Virus record (IMG/VR): IMGVR_UViG_3300045107_000842
Span: 1-60,347 of that record
Reading direction: 5' to 3' (one strand)
Source: a virus
DNA: 60,347 bases
Each line of letters begins with the position of its first letter. Positions within the stretch are counted from its first letter, which is position 1. Position numbers and translations under genes: made by a program. Under the pieces are notes generated by a model. It saw only the letters and a program-made list of their open reading frames with translations. It was not told the DNA's origin and did no database searches. Of this stretch, positions 25,026 through 33,212 are shown in pieces.

Positions 25026-25258
25026 TTCTGCGGCGCCGTGCCGTCGCCGGTGCCGCCGGCCGGGCCCGGCTGGGGCGCATCGGCCTGCGCCAGGGCGGCC
25101 TCGGCCCGCTCGACGGCGGCGAGCAGGGCCTGGGCGGCGCGCACGGAAGCGTCTCCGATCTGCGCCAGGTGGCTGTCGCTCAGCCCGGCGACGTCGGTGC
25201 GGGCGGCGAGCTGGGCGGCCAGGATCTGGCCGGCAATGTGGATCAGGGCGTCGCGCAT
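25022..25258 (-). CDS. Small helical hypothetical protein
   Basis: A 78-residue protein (MRDALIHIAGQILAAQLAAR...) predicted to be two or three helices with an acidic/proline-rich disordered tail. It lies between the glycosyltransferase-like gene and the helical virion protein. No family is recognised. It could be a small scaffold- or virion-associated protein. Confidence 0.55.
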   Translation of the reverse strand: MRDALIHIAGQILAAQLAARTDVAGLSDSHLAQIGDASVRAAQALLAAVERAEAALAQADAPQPGPAGGTGDGTAPQN

Positions 25259-25264
25259 GGTATC

Positions 25265-25957
25265 TCAGACCTCGTGCTGCTGCAGGATCGCGTCGGGGTT
25301 GGCGTAGAAGGCGTTGATGCGGTGCACGCTCGGCGGCACCGGGCGGTAGCTGTGCCAGATCTTCACCGGGCCGTAGCAGGTGGGCTGCCAGTGCTGGCGC
25401 AGGTTCCAGTTGAGCGGCAGGACGAATGGCGCGGTCGCGGTGCGCTCCAGCGCCAGGCCGAATGCGGCCTGGTCGTTGAAGGGCATCAGCGCGCGCTCGC
25501 CGGTCTCGACATGGAGGATCGAGGAATCGACCGACGCGGCCAGCCGCTCCCACGCCGCCATGGCGGCGCGGGCGGCCGGGGTGAAGAACAAGACGCCGGT
25601 GTTGTACTCGACCTCGTCGCCGAGACCGAGGGCGCCGTAGCGGCGCAGCCACGGGCACTCGCAGATGCAGCAGGCGAGCCCGTGCCGGACCGCCTTGGCG
25701 AACCCGAAATCGAGCCGGCCGAGCACCACGGTGTCGGCGTCGAGGTAGAGCGTCTCGCGGAACGGCGTGATCCGGCCCATCGCCGCCTTGCGCAGCAGCC
25801 CCTCGCGGCTGGCGCCGGCTGGCGCGTCGATCCGGTCGACCAGGACCGGCAGCTCGGGGTGGTGCCGGCGGAGCGAGGCGATCGAGCGGTCGAGCGCCGG
25901 GCCGACCGGGCCCCAGGCGATATAGAGGACGCCACGGTCGGCGTGGCTGTCAGTCAC
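25265..25957 (-). CDS. GT8-like glycosyltransferase
   Basis: A 230-residue protein with a GT-A nucleotide-sugar fold: LYIAWGPVGPALDRSIASLR at the N-terminus and RETLYLDADTVVLGRLD (68-83), where DAD is the metal/UDP-sugar site. EVEYNTGVLFF and NDQAAFGLALER follow, as in GT8 family enzymes. The next gene upstream also encodes a glycosyltransferase domain, so the pair may build a short glycan on a virion protein or on DNA. Substrate unknown. Confidence 0.75.
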   Translation of the reverse strand: MTDSHADRGVLYIAWGPVGPALDRSIASLRRHHPELPVLVDRIDAPAGASREGLLRKAAMGRITPFRETLYLDADTVVLGRLDFGFAKAVRHGLACCICECPWLRRYGALGLGDEVEYNTGVLFFTPAARAAMAAWERLAASVDSSILHVETGERALMPFNDQAAFGLALERTATAPFVLPLNWNLRQHWQPTCYGPVKIWHSYRPVPPSVHRINAFYANPDAILQQHEV

Positions 25958-26093
25958 TGATCAGCGCCCCGCCCATCACGGCGAAGGTGAAAAGGCCGGC
26001 GACGACGCCCCACACCACTCCATGATGCTCGGCGACGCCCAAGCCGATCATCGTCGGCAATCCAACGAGGACGGCGATCACCACGCCGATCAC
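25950..26093 (-). CDS. Small two-helix membrane protein
   Basis: A 47-residue protein from GTG 26093 (GTGA overlap with the upstream stop) with two membrane segments (VIGVVIAVLVGLPTMIGLGV and GVVWGVVAGLFTFAVMGGAL). It overlaps the glycosyltransferase gene by 8 bases. A flippase-like or anchoring role for the adjacent sugar enzymes is conceivable but speculative. Confidence 0.55.
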   Translation of the reverse strand: MIGVVIAVLVGLPTMIGLGVAEHHGVVWGVVAGLFTFAVMGGALISD

Positions 26094-27301
26094 GACCAGA
26101 CACCCTCGGGCTTGCCCGTCTCCCGCCATTCCCTGGCGGGCTGATAGATGACCCGCAGATCCTCGCCCGGCCAGGCGATCATCTCGACCAGGTGGCCGAT
26201 CGCGACGCGGTTGGCGAGGCAGAGGCTGTGGCCGGCCTCGCGCCATTTGCGCCAGAAGTCGATGTCGGCGTCGACATGGCCCTCGTTCCAGGTGCCGTCC
26301 GGCGCCGGCACGTCGTGGAACCAGGGCTTCGGCAGGGCCAGCAGCTTGTCGGTGCGCAGCAGGGTGAGGCCGAGATGCGCGGTGCCGAGCCCCGGCCAGA
26401 GGTCTTCGCCGAAGACGGCCGAGCGCACCTGCGACACCGGGCGCCCATCGTCGGACGCCGCGGTGAAGAGAGGCAGGTCGCGGAAGCGGCTCGCCTGCAC
26501 CGGGGCGATGGCGTCCGCCTCGGGGTGCACCATCAGGAGCTGCATCAGCAGGCTGACGTCGCCGCGGACGAACACGCTGTCATAGTCGAGCGTCAGGATG
26601 GCGTCGGGATTGTCGTCCGCGATCACCTTCTCGATGCAGCGCTCCAGGCACTGGCCCCAATAGGCGCCGGTGAAGCGCCGCAGCCTGATCTTGAGCCCGG
26701 GCAGCGATTCCTGGGCGCAGAACATGGTGTCCATGAAGCCCAGCCGCGGCGTCGACATGACGGCGCTGACGCCGAGATCTGGCTGGTGCGGCCGGGTGCC
26801 CTCGAGGTTGAGGCTGACCGGCAGGCCGGCGGAATCGCCGAGCTCCGAGGTCCAGCGCCGGATCAGCAGGAGGCCGGCCTCGGCCAGCAGCTGCTTCAGC
26901 GCGCGCTCGTCGAAGATCGACTTGTGGAAGTCGGCGGCGTCCTCCTGCCCGCCCATGACGTAGCCCTGGACGTTCGTCTGGCGGCCGGAGACGTAATCCT
27001 CCGCCACCTTCTCGAAGTCCGGCACGGCGATGCGGAGCCGGCCGCCGGGCCGCAGCTTCGCGGCCCAGTGCTTGACCACCTGGCCGACCTGGCCGTGCGG
27101 GAAATGCTCCAGCACGTGGCTGGCGCGGATCTCGTCGACGCTGCCGTCGGCGCAGGCGAGCGGGTAGACGGCGCTGCCGTGGCGCAGGCCGAGGGGGATG
27201 AAGCCGGGCGGGCTGATCTCGCCGGCGCCGAGGTCGAGGCGAAGGGGCTCACGTGGAGCCGCCGGGGACGCGGAGGAGAAAATGCGGGTGTTTTCCATCA
27301 T
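26090..27301 (-). CDS. Methyltransferase-glycosyltransferase fusion protein
   Basis: A 403-residue protein from ATG 27301. Residues ~20-170 form a class I SAM-dependent methyltransferase (RLDLGAGEISPPGF at 21-34, then SHVLEHFPHGQV, LRPGGRLRIAVPD). Residues ~175-400 form a second domain with LTLDYDSVFVRGDVSLL, a DxD-containing GT-A motif, and WFHDVPAPDGTWNEGH. Such bifunctional proteins usually act on cell-surface or capsid glycans. It sits with the GT8-like gene in the late operon. No signal peptide is seen, so it acts in the cytoplasm, probably during virion maturation. Confidence 0.75.
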   Translation of the reverse strand: MMENTRIFSSASPAAPREPLRLDLGAGEISPPGFIPLGLRHGSAVYPLACADGSVDEIRASHVLEHFPHGQVGQVVKHWAAKLRPGGRLRIAVPDFEKVAEDYVSGRQTNVQGYVMGGQEDAADFHKSIFDERALKQLLAEAGLLLIRRWTSELGDSAGLPVSLNLEGTRPHQPDLGVSAVMSTPRLGFMDTMFCAQESLPGLKIRLRRFTGAYWGQCLERCIEKVIADDNPDAILTLDYDSVFVRGDVSLLMQLLMVHPEADAIAPVQASRFRDLPLFTAASDDGRPVSQVRSAVFGEDLWPGLGTAHLGLTLLRTDKLLALPKPWFHDVPAPDGTWNEGHVDADIDFWRKWREAGHSLCLANRVAIGHLVEMIAWPGEDLRVIYQPAREWRETGKPEGVWS

Positions 27302-27319
27302 GCCCTCTGCCGGGAAGGC

Positions 27320-27353
27320 GGAGGCCCCGGCGACCGGCATCGCCGGGGCCTCC
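27320..27353. repeat. Perfect 14-bp inverted repeat
   Basis: Stems GGAGGCCCCGGCGA (27320-27333) and TCGCCGGGGCCTCC (27340-27353) enclose a six-base loop. There is no T-run. It lies just upstream of the methyltransferase-glycosyltransferase start on the minus strand, so it may attenuate or process the transcript there. Confidence 0.75.
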
Positions 27354-27414
27354 TGGTGCGCGCGCACGTCTGGAAGGATCAGCGCCGTGCCGGCGGCGCG
27401 ACCCTCACCCCCTG

Positions 27415-27438
27415 CCCTCTCCCGCCCGCGGGAGAGGG
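27415..27438. repeat. Perfect 11-bp palindrome of the CCCTCTCCCGC type
   Basis: Arms CCCTCTCCCGC (27415-27425) and GCGGGAGAGGG (27428-27438) are separated by CC, directly after the stop of the gene at 27446. This CCCTCTCCC/GGGAGAGGG element is a familiar dispersed palindrome of GC-rich bacterial chromosomes, so it may be host-derived. It could end or stabilise the capsid transcript. Confidence 0.7.
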
Positions 27439-27445
27439 GGATCTG

Positions 27446-27883
27446 CTAGAACTCGACGAGAGCCAGCGCGCCGGCCTTGGCCGCGGTGACCGGGGCCTGC
27501 TCGCCGCGGCCGAGATTGGCGACGGCGGTGACGATCTGCGTCGTCGGCGGGGTGAAGACGACCTGCAGGTAGCGCTTGCGGGCGCGGCAATCGACGTTGA
27601 ACTTGTAATTGTTGTTGCCGCTGGTGAGCGCGGCCGGGACGGTCCAGCCGCTGCCGCCGCCGCCGACGGCGGCCGCGATGTCGGCGAAGTTGGACGCGTT
27701 GGTGTCGTCCGACTCCTGCAGCTTGATGACGGTCGGCTTGTTGGTGACCGCGTCGGCCGTGGTGGCGATGACGTCGATGGTCGCCCAGTCATAGCCGAGC
27801 GTGTCGATCGTGCCGGTCGCGGTGGCGCCGTTGGTCTTCGACACGTTGTTGATGGCGACGACGGACTTGAGCTGGGGGAACAT
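27446..27883 (-). CDS. Phage head-associated structural protein
   Basis: A 145-residue protein (MFPQLKSVVAINNVSKTNGA..., GTIDTLGYDWATIDV, LQESDDTNASNFADI, RARKRYLQVVFTPPTT). I recognise the pattern from a conserved virion-protein family encoded next to major capsid genes in GC-rich proteobacterial phages; a decoration or head-fibre-associated protein is likely. It lies 90 bases after the major capsid gene with a strong hairpin between, which may allow unequal expression. Confidence 0.65.
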   Translation of the reverse strand: MFPQLKSVVAINNVSKTNGATATGTIDTLGYDWATIDVIATTADAVTNKPTVIKLQESDDTNASNFADIAAAVGGGGSGWTVPAALTSGNNNYKFNVDCRARKRYLQVVFTPPTTQIVTAVANLGRGEQAPVTAAKAGALALVEF

Positions 27884-27916
27884 GGGCTCCTCCGGAGCGG
27901 GGAGAAAGATGGAGCG

Positions 27917-27944
27917 GAGCCCCCCGTCCTTGGACGAGGGGCTC
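27917..27944. repeat. Hairpin after the major capsid gene
   Basis: A long, nearly perfect inverted repeat (arms GAGCCCC and GGGGCTC plus inner CGTCC/GGACG around a TT loop) covers 27917-27944. It lies 30 bases past the major capsid stop. No T-run follows, so mRNA stabilisation or partial termination to favour capsid expression is more likely than full termination. Confidence 0.7.
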
Positions 27945-27973
27945 GGGACAAGGGCAGCGCGGAGGCCGTCGCC

Positions 27974-29287
27974 TTACGGCGAGATCAGCGCGACGAGCGG
28001 ACCGGCGGTCGTGTTGTCGCCCATGTCATGGACGTTCACGTCGATCCGCTCGGTGCCGAGCAGGCCGATCTGGTCGTTCTCGAAGTAGCGGTGATCGGAG
28101 CGGCGGATCGTGACGATGCGGCGCTCGCCCATCATCGCGGCCTTGCTGAGGTCGCCGAAGGCGAACATCGCCTTGCCGGAGCCCGGGGTGGCGATCGGCA
28201 GCTTCTGGGCGATCGACACGGGGAAGCCGAGCAGCCGCTTCTCGAGACCCTGGGCCAGGATGTCGAGCCTGTTGCCGCCGGCGCCTGCCAGGATGGTGGC
28301 GACGACGGAGAAGAACACCTGCTGGCTCATGTACCAGCGGGCGCCGGGCAGGGCGTACTGCGGCAGGGCGCCCTGCAGGCCAGTGAGATCCTTCACCACG
28401 AGCGAGGTGAAGGTGGCGCTGGAGGCGGTGACCTTGCAGGCGTTGTGGTTGCCGTCGACGGCCAAGGTGGTGATGCCGCGGATGCCGCCGAAGCTGGAGG
28501 TGCCGTCGCCGTTGAACCCGCTGTCGTCCTCCTTCAGGGCGAAGGCGTAGGCGATCTCGCCGACCAGCCAGTCGGCGATCGAGACCACCGCGTCCTCGGC
28601 GATCTCGTTCGACATGCGGGTCAGCACCGCCAGCTTCTTGGCGGTCAGGTTGACGTTGTCCCACGCGGCCTGCGACTCGGTGGCCGCCTGGTTCTCGCCG
28701 GTGAAGTACGCGGTCAGGCCGCCGGTGCGGCGCGGCCAGTTCAGCGTGTCGCTGCCCATCGGAACGACCTGGCATTCCTGCCGGAACACGCCGTAGAGCT
28801 CGCGGAGCACGATGATGCTGGCCATCAGCTCCTCGGGAACGAGGAAGCCGCCGGCGCTGTCGACACCCTCGCCCTGGGCCTTGGCGATGCTGACGCCGCG
28901 CGACTTGCACCACTCCGCCGCCTCGGCGTTGCCGAGCACGGTCGCCTTGAACCACTGGCCGACGGTGTAGGCCTGGTCGACGGCGCGCACCATGCGCCCT
29001 TCGATCTCCCGGTCGCGGAAGTTCTTCAGGCGCGAATAGAGCTTGTGAGCGGAGGGCGGCGCGAACGGCGTCAGCCGGTCCTGGCCCGGCACGGGGGTCG
29101 CCAGGTTGGCGGCGATCTTCTCCGCCTCCTCGACGCGGCCGAGCTGCTTGTTGAGCTCGATGAACTTCTCCTTCATCGCCTCGTAGATGTCCTGCTTGAA
29201 GCCCTCGTCGTCGGACTTGCCGGCCATCGCCTCGATCTCGTCGGCGAGCTTCGACAGGGCCTGCTTGATCTCATGCTTCTTGGCCAT
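27974..29287 (-). CDS. HK97-type major capsid protein with delta domain
   Basis: A 437-residue protein from ATG 29287. The first ~110 residues are a charged helical delta/scaffold-like domain (MAKKHEIKQALSKLADEIEA, EKFIELNKQLGRVEEAEKI). The HK97 capsid core follows: GVDSAGGFLVPEEL, TRMSNEIAEDAVVSIADWL, GFNGDG and GRRIVTIR-like strands. It shares collinear motifs with the protein at 30812-31876. The prohead protease probably removes the N-terminal domain during maturation. Confidence 0.92.
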   Translation of the reverse strand: MAKKHEIKQALSKLADEIEAMAGKSDDEGFKQDIYEAMKEKFIELNKQLGRVEEAEKIAANLATPVPGQDRLTPFAPPSAHKLYSRLKNFRDREIEGRMVRAVDQAYTVGQWFKATVLGNAEAAEWCKSRGVSIAKAQGEGVDSAGGFLVPEELMASIIVLRELYGVFRQECQVVPMGSDTLNWPRRTGGLTAYFTGENQAATESQAAWDNVNLTAKKLAVLTRMSNEIAEDAVVSIADWLVGEIAYAFALKEDDSGFNGDGTSSFGGIRGITTLAVDGNHNACKVTASSATFTSLVVKDLTGLQGALPQYALPGARWYMSQQVFFSVVATILAGAGGNRLDILAQGLEKRLLGFPVSIAQKLPIATPGSGKAMFAFGDLSKAAMMGERRIVTIRRSDHRYFENDQIGLLGTERIDVNVHDMGDNTTAGPLVALISP

Positions 29288-29378
29288 GGATGGCTCCATG
29301 TGGGGTCGGCCGCGGCGGGGCTCCGCGCGGCGGGTCTGTCGGGTGGGTCCTCGGCCGCGCGCGATGCGCGGGCTCGCC

Positions 29379-30812
29379 TCAGCGCTTGGCCGCGGCGAGC
29401 AGCTCCTTCGCCTCGCGGAGGCGCCTGCTGCGCGTGTCCTCGGGCGGCGGGGGCGTGACGACGGGCGCCTCGATCACCTCGGGCTGGTCGTCGTCGGGGT
29501 CCTGGTCGGGCTCGGCGTCGTCAGGCGCGTTGCTGTCGAGTACCTTGCGAATGCAGGCGGACGCGGACTCGTGATGGCCCAGCGCCTCCTTGAGATGCGC
29601 CTCGTTGGCGCTGCTGATGCGGCGGCCGGCCTTCCTGCCGGGCGCGAGTCCTGCCTCTTCCATCTGTTCCAGGACCTGGTCGAGCTCGGCCTTGACCTTG
29701 CCGATACGCGCCTCGAACTGGGTCGTGTCGATGTCGAGCACGATGCTCGTCTTCTTGAGCGCCGCCTTGCTCGCGTCGGCGAGCTTCGTCTCGTAGCCGT
29801 CGAGGACCTTGCGGGCCTCCTCGCGCACGGCCTCGGGCGCATCGGTCTGCGGCAGGCGCGAGGCCGCGGCGCGGATGCCGCCCTCGATCGCCTTCAGCGT
29901 GCCGTCGACCAGGTCGGCGAAGGGCAGCTTGTAGCTGGAGCGCAGCGCCGGGTTGGCGGCGTCGTGGATCAGGAAGCCGCGGGCCGCCTTGGTGGCGTCG
30001 GGGCTCTCGCCGTCGAAGCCGGCATCGTCGAGCATGCGCTTGGCGGCGGCCGCGCCGTCCCAGGCGGTGGCGGTGTCGACCGGTAGGTCACTGCTGGCAC
30101 CGACCTTCCAGTCCGCGGTGTCGGACTTGGCGAGGTAGCGGCGCCGGACGGCGGTCGGGGTCTTCGCCTGGCGGAACGTCTCCTCAAGCAAATCGCGCGG
30201 CACCAGCACGCTGCCGCCCTGGTCGAGCAGGCGGGCGGCCCAGTGGCGGAACGGCTCGGTGTCGATGCCGCCGATCGACCGCGCCTCGACCAGCGCCTCC
30301 GGGTTGGCCGGGATCGGCACGACGGAGAACTCGAGCAGCTCCTGCTCCTCGAAGTCGATGCCCCACCGGCGGGCCGGGTCGTCGACGAAGGCGTATTTGA
30401 GCGGGATGAAGCCGACGGAGACCGCGGAGAGGTAGCCCTGCTTCAGGCACTGGAAGACGGCGTCGGCGAAGCCGCTGATATCGCGCGGCATGAACTCGGC
30501 CGAGGCCTTGAGCGCACCGGCGTCGGTGCGGAGGCTGCTGGCCTTTGCGACCGGCAGCATGGTCGGGTCGTGAGCCCACAGCACGACCGGGTTCTTGCGA
30601 TAGGCGTCGAGCTTCCAGCCGTCGACGGCGACGGAGTCGCCCACGCGGTCGATCGCGGCGGTGCTGATGGTGAAATCGAGCACCCGCGACGTCTCGTCGG
30701 CCGGCGCCTTGACCTCGGCGGCGAACGCCTTGCGCAGCTGCGCGTCGGCCGGCAGCGAGCCCGCCTGCGCGGCCGCGCGGAGCTCCGCCTCCGTCAGCAG
30801 CTTGACGGTCAT
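29379..30812 (-). CDS. HK97-type prohead protease fused to a C-terminal scaffold-like region
   Basis: A 477-residue protein from ATG 30812, overlapping the capsid paralogue stop as ATGA. Residues ~40-200 match the U35/S78 prohead protease: VVLWAHDPTMLPVAK with His81 and GYLSAVSVGFIPLKY with Ser132 are the likely catalytic pair. The C-terminal ~260 residues contain a conserved ANPALRSSYKLPFADLVDG block and a predicted coiled coil (KVKAELDQVLEQMEEA), plausibly the scaffold. It lies unusually between two capsid genes. Confidence 0.88.
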   Translation of the reverse strand: MTVKLLTEAELRAAAQAGSLPADAQLRKAFAAEVKAPADETSRVLDFTISTAAIDRVGDSVAVDGWKLDAYRKNPVVLWAHDPTMLPVAKASSLRTDAGALKASAEFMPRDISGFADAVFQCLKQGYLSAVSVGFIPLKYAFVDDPARRWGIDFEEQELLEFSVVPIPANPEALVEARSIGGIDTEPFRHWAARLLDQGGSVLVPRDLLEETFRQAKTPTAVRRRYLAKSDTADWKVGASSDLPVDTATAWDGAAAAKRMLDDAGFDGESPDATKAARGFLIHDAANPALRSSYKLPFADLVDGTLKAIEGGIRAAASRLPQTDAPEAVREEARKVLDGYETKLADASKAALKKTSIVLDIDTTQFEARIGKVKAELDQVLEQMEEAGLAPGRKAGRRISSANEAHLKEALGHHESASACIRKVLDSNAPDDAEPDQDPDDDQPEVIEAPVVTPPPPEDTRSRRLREAKELLAAAKR

Positions 30813-31876
30813 CAGGCGCCTCCCACCAGGGCCGCCATCGACCCCGTGTTGCTGTTGTCGCCGAGGTCGTGCAGCACGGCGTGGAAGCGCTCGGTGGCGA
30901 GGATCGCGACCTGGTCCTGGTCGAGGTAGCGATCGGCCGAGCGGGCCAGCGTCAGCCCGCGGCGCTGGCCGAGCAGGCCCGCGGCGTACATATCGCCGAA
31001 GCCCAGCATGACCTTGCCGGCGAGGCTCGTGGAGACCAGCGGCAGCTTCTGCGTGAGGATCACCGGGAAGCCCAGATAGTGCGGCGTCAGGATCCCGTCG
31101 CTTTCGGCCATGGGCAGGTAGCCGGTGCCGCCGGCCAGCCGGATGAAGGTCTGGCTGAGGCAGGTCTGGCTGCAGAACCACGCGGCGTTCGGGATCGCCG
31201 AGGCGCGGACCGCGGCGAGCAGGCTCGAGAGGTCGGTCGAATCGAGGGTGAGGAAGGTGTTGTGGCCTGCCGCGGCGGTGACCTTCGCCTTGGCATGGGC
31301 GCCGTCGAGCACCAGCTGACCCAGGCCGTACATGCGGCCGAAGGACGAGGATCCGTCGCCGTTGAAGGCGCAGTCGTCCTCCTTGGCGGCGAGCGCGAAC
31401 GCCGCCTCGTTGGCGATCAGGTCGACGATCGCCGGGGCGCTGTCCTCCTCGAGCTCGGTCGAGATGCGGATGAGAGCGCCGAGCTTTCGCGCAGTGAGGC
31501 CGACCTGGTCGATGGTGGCCTGCGTCTCGGCGGCGGCAGCGCCCTCGCCGATGAAGCCGACCGCGATGCTGCCGCCGGTGTGACGCGGCGCCTCGGTGTG
31601 GTCGCTGCCCATCGGCCAGATGCGGGCGCGGCGCCGGAAGGCGCCGTAGAGGTCGCGCAGGTCGAGGATCGCCCGGGCGAGCTCGACCGGAACGAGGAAG
31701 CCGCCGGCGGTGCCGATGCCCTCGGCAGCCGCCTTGCGCAGCGGGATGCCGTTGTTGCGGCACCACTCCGCTGCCAGCTCGTTGCCGAAGATCGAAGCCT
31801 GCAGCCACTGCGCGGCGCGCTCGTAGCGCGCCTCGACCTCAGGGCCGCGGCCCGGGAAGGCACGGTGCTTCAGCAT
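30812..31876 (-). CDS. Second HK97-type capsid paralogue without delta domain
   Basis: A 354-residue protein collinear with the capsid protein at 27974-29287. Shared blocks include WLQASIFGNELAAEWCRNNG versus WFKATVLGNAEAAEWCKSRG, GTAGGFLVP versus DSAGGFLVP, FNGDG-SSFG, LGFPV-TQKLP, VMLGFGD and LGDNSNTGSMAAL. It lacks the ~110-residue delta domain, starting instead with a short MLKHRAFPGRGPEVEARYER. It lies upstream of the protease. It may be a minor capsid or penton-like component, or a diverged former duplicate. Confidence 0.8.
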   Translation of the reverse strand: MLKHRAFPGRGPEVEARYERAAQWLQASIFGNELAAEWCRNNGIPLRKAAAEGIGTAGGFLVPVELARAILDLRDLYGAFRRRARIWPMGSDHTEAPRHTGGSIAVGFIGEGAAAAETQATIDQVGLTARKLGALIRISTELEEDSAPAIVDLIANEAAFALAAKEDDCAFNGDGSSSFGRMYGLGQLVLDGAHAKAKVTAAAGHNTFLTLDSTDLSSLLAAVRASAIPNAAWFCSQTCLSQTFIRLAGGTGYLPMAESDGILTPHYLGFPVILTQKLPLVSTSLAGKVMLGFGDMYAAGLLGQRRGLTLARSADRYLDQDQVAILATERFHAVLHDLGDNSNTGSMAALVGGA

Positions 31877-31896
31877 GCGCGCATCGTCTCCGTTTC

Positions 31897-33207
31897 TCAG
31901 CTCTGCGCCGATTCGTCGGGCACCGCGGCGGGATCGCCGTCGCCGCCCGGCGCCGGCGCGCCGGTCACGTCGCTGCCAGGGCCGGTGGCGGCCTTGGCCG
32001 GCGGCTCCCAGCCGAGCGGCGCCACGTTGGTGGGCTGGTAGAGCTTGTCGCCGTCGGGATCGTCGGGCAGGCCCTCGGCGCGGCGTACCTCGTTGGGCTT
32101 CAGGAACATGCCGACGATGCCGACCCGGTAGGCATTGTAGCGGGTGCCGATATCGGCCCGCAGGAAGCGGCTGATATCGAACTCGGCAAAGACGCCGTCA
32201 GCAGCGAGGCCGAGCGCATCGTTGAGCTTCGCCTCCCACCGCTCCAGGTCGGAGGAGACGACGTTGTTCACGTAGTCCTGGTCGGCCTGCGACATGCTGG
32301 CGTTGGTGCCGCGGTCGGTGATGCCGATCTTGTGGCCCGGCATGCGGTAGAGGCGGGCGATCTCCTCGACGGAGAACCGGCGCGATTCGAGGAATTGCGC
32401 GTCGGTGTTGGTCATGCCGAGCGCCTCCCATTGGAGGCCCTCCTCGAGGACGGCGGTCCTGCCGGCGTTGGCCAGGCCGCCATAGTTCTCCTGCCACTGC
32501 GCCTTCAGGCGGTCGATCACGTCCTGCGACAGCTTCTTGTCGGTCCGCAGCACGCCGCCGGGCCGCGCGCCGTTGCCGAAGAGGCGCGAAGCGTGCTCCT
32601 GCTGGGCGAGGCTGAGGCCGATGGTGTCGCGGGCGAGCCCGATGCGCGACAGCCCGACCAAGCCGTTGAAGGTGAGCCAGCGGAGGTGGAGCATGTCCTC
32701 GGCCGGGATCATCAGCGGCAGCGACTTCAGGTGCGCCGCCAGATGCGGGCCGCTGCGGGCGACCTGGTAGAAGACCTCGCCCGACGGCGCCTCGAAGAGG
32801 CTCACCAGGTCGGGGTTGCAAGGCACCAGCGCGACGACGCGGCCGCGGCCGTCGCGGATGATCGCGGCATAGCCGTTGCCGCGCAGCAGCAGGCCGGCCT
32901 GGATCTGCTCGACGAACTCGAAGCGGGTCTGCCAGCCGTTCGGCCGCTGCAGCAGCTTCTCGGCCCAGTGCTCGGTCGCGATCTCGCGGCCGCCATTGGC
33001 GAGCGGCCGGTAGACGTGCAGCGGCAGCTTGGCGACGTCCTCGGCCCGGATCGAGACGCAGGCCATGATGGCCGAGGCCTGCATGGCGGTGTGCTGGGTC
33101 ACGGCGATGCCGGTCGCCGAGCGCGTCCAGCCGCCGAACTCCCGCCACCACTCGTCGGGCGTCATCTTGCGCCGCCACAGGCCGCCGAGGAAGGATCGCA
33201 GTCCCAT
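31897..33207 (-). CDS. Portal protein (HK97 family)
   Basis: A 436-residue protein with the standard HK97 portal pattern: GIAVTQHTAMQASAIMACVS, RAEDVAKLPLHVYRPL, LLLRGNGYAAIIRDGRGRVV, LSQDVIDRLKAQWQENYGG, RFSVEEIARLYRMPGHKIGI and the C-terminal KPNEVRRAEGLPDDPDGD. It makes the dodecameric ring for DNA entry and exit. It lies directly downstream of the large terminase gene. Confidence 0.93.
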   Translation of the reverse strand: MGLRSFLGGLWRRKMTPDEWWREFGGWTRSATGIAVTQHTAMQASAIMACVSIRAEDVAKLPLHVYRPLANGGREIATEHWAEKLLQRPNGWQTRFEFVEQIQAGLLLRGNGYAAIIRDGRGRVVALVPCNPDLVSLFEAPSGEVFYQVARSGPHLAAHLKSLPLMIPAEDMLHLRWLTFNGLVGLSRIGLARDTIGLSLAQQEHASRLFGNGARPGGVLRTDKKLSQDVIDRLKAQWQENYGGLANAGRTAVLEEGLQWEALGMTNTDAQFLESRRFSVEEIARLYRMPGHKIGITDRGTNASMSQADQDYVNNVVSSDLERWEAKLNDALGLAADGVFAEFDISRFLRADIGTRYNAYRVGIVGMFLKPNEVRRAEGLPDDPDGDKLYQPTNVAPLGWEPPAKAATGPGSDVTGAPAPGGDGDPAAVPDESAQS

Positions 33208-33212
33208 GTCGC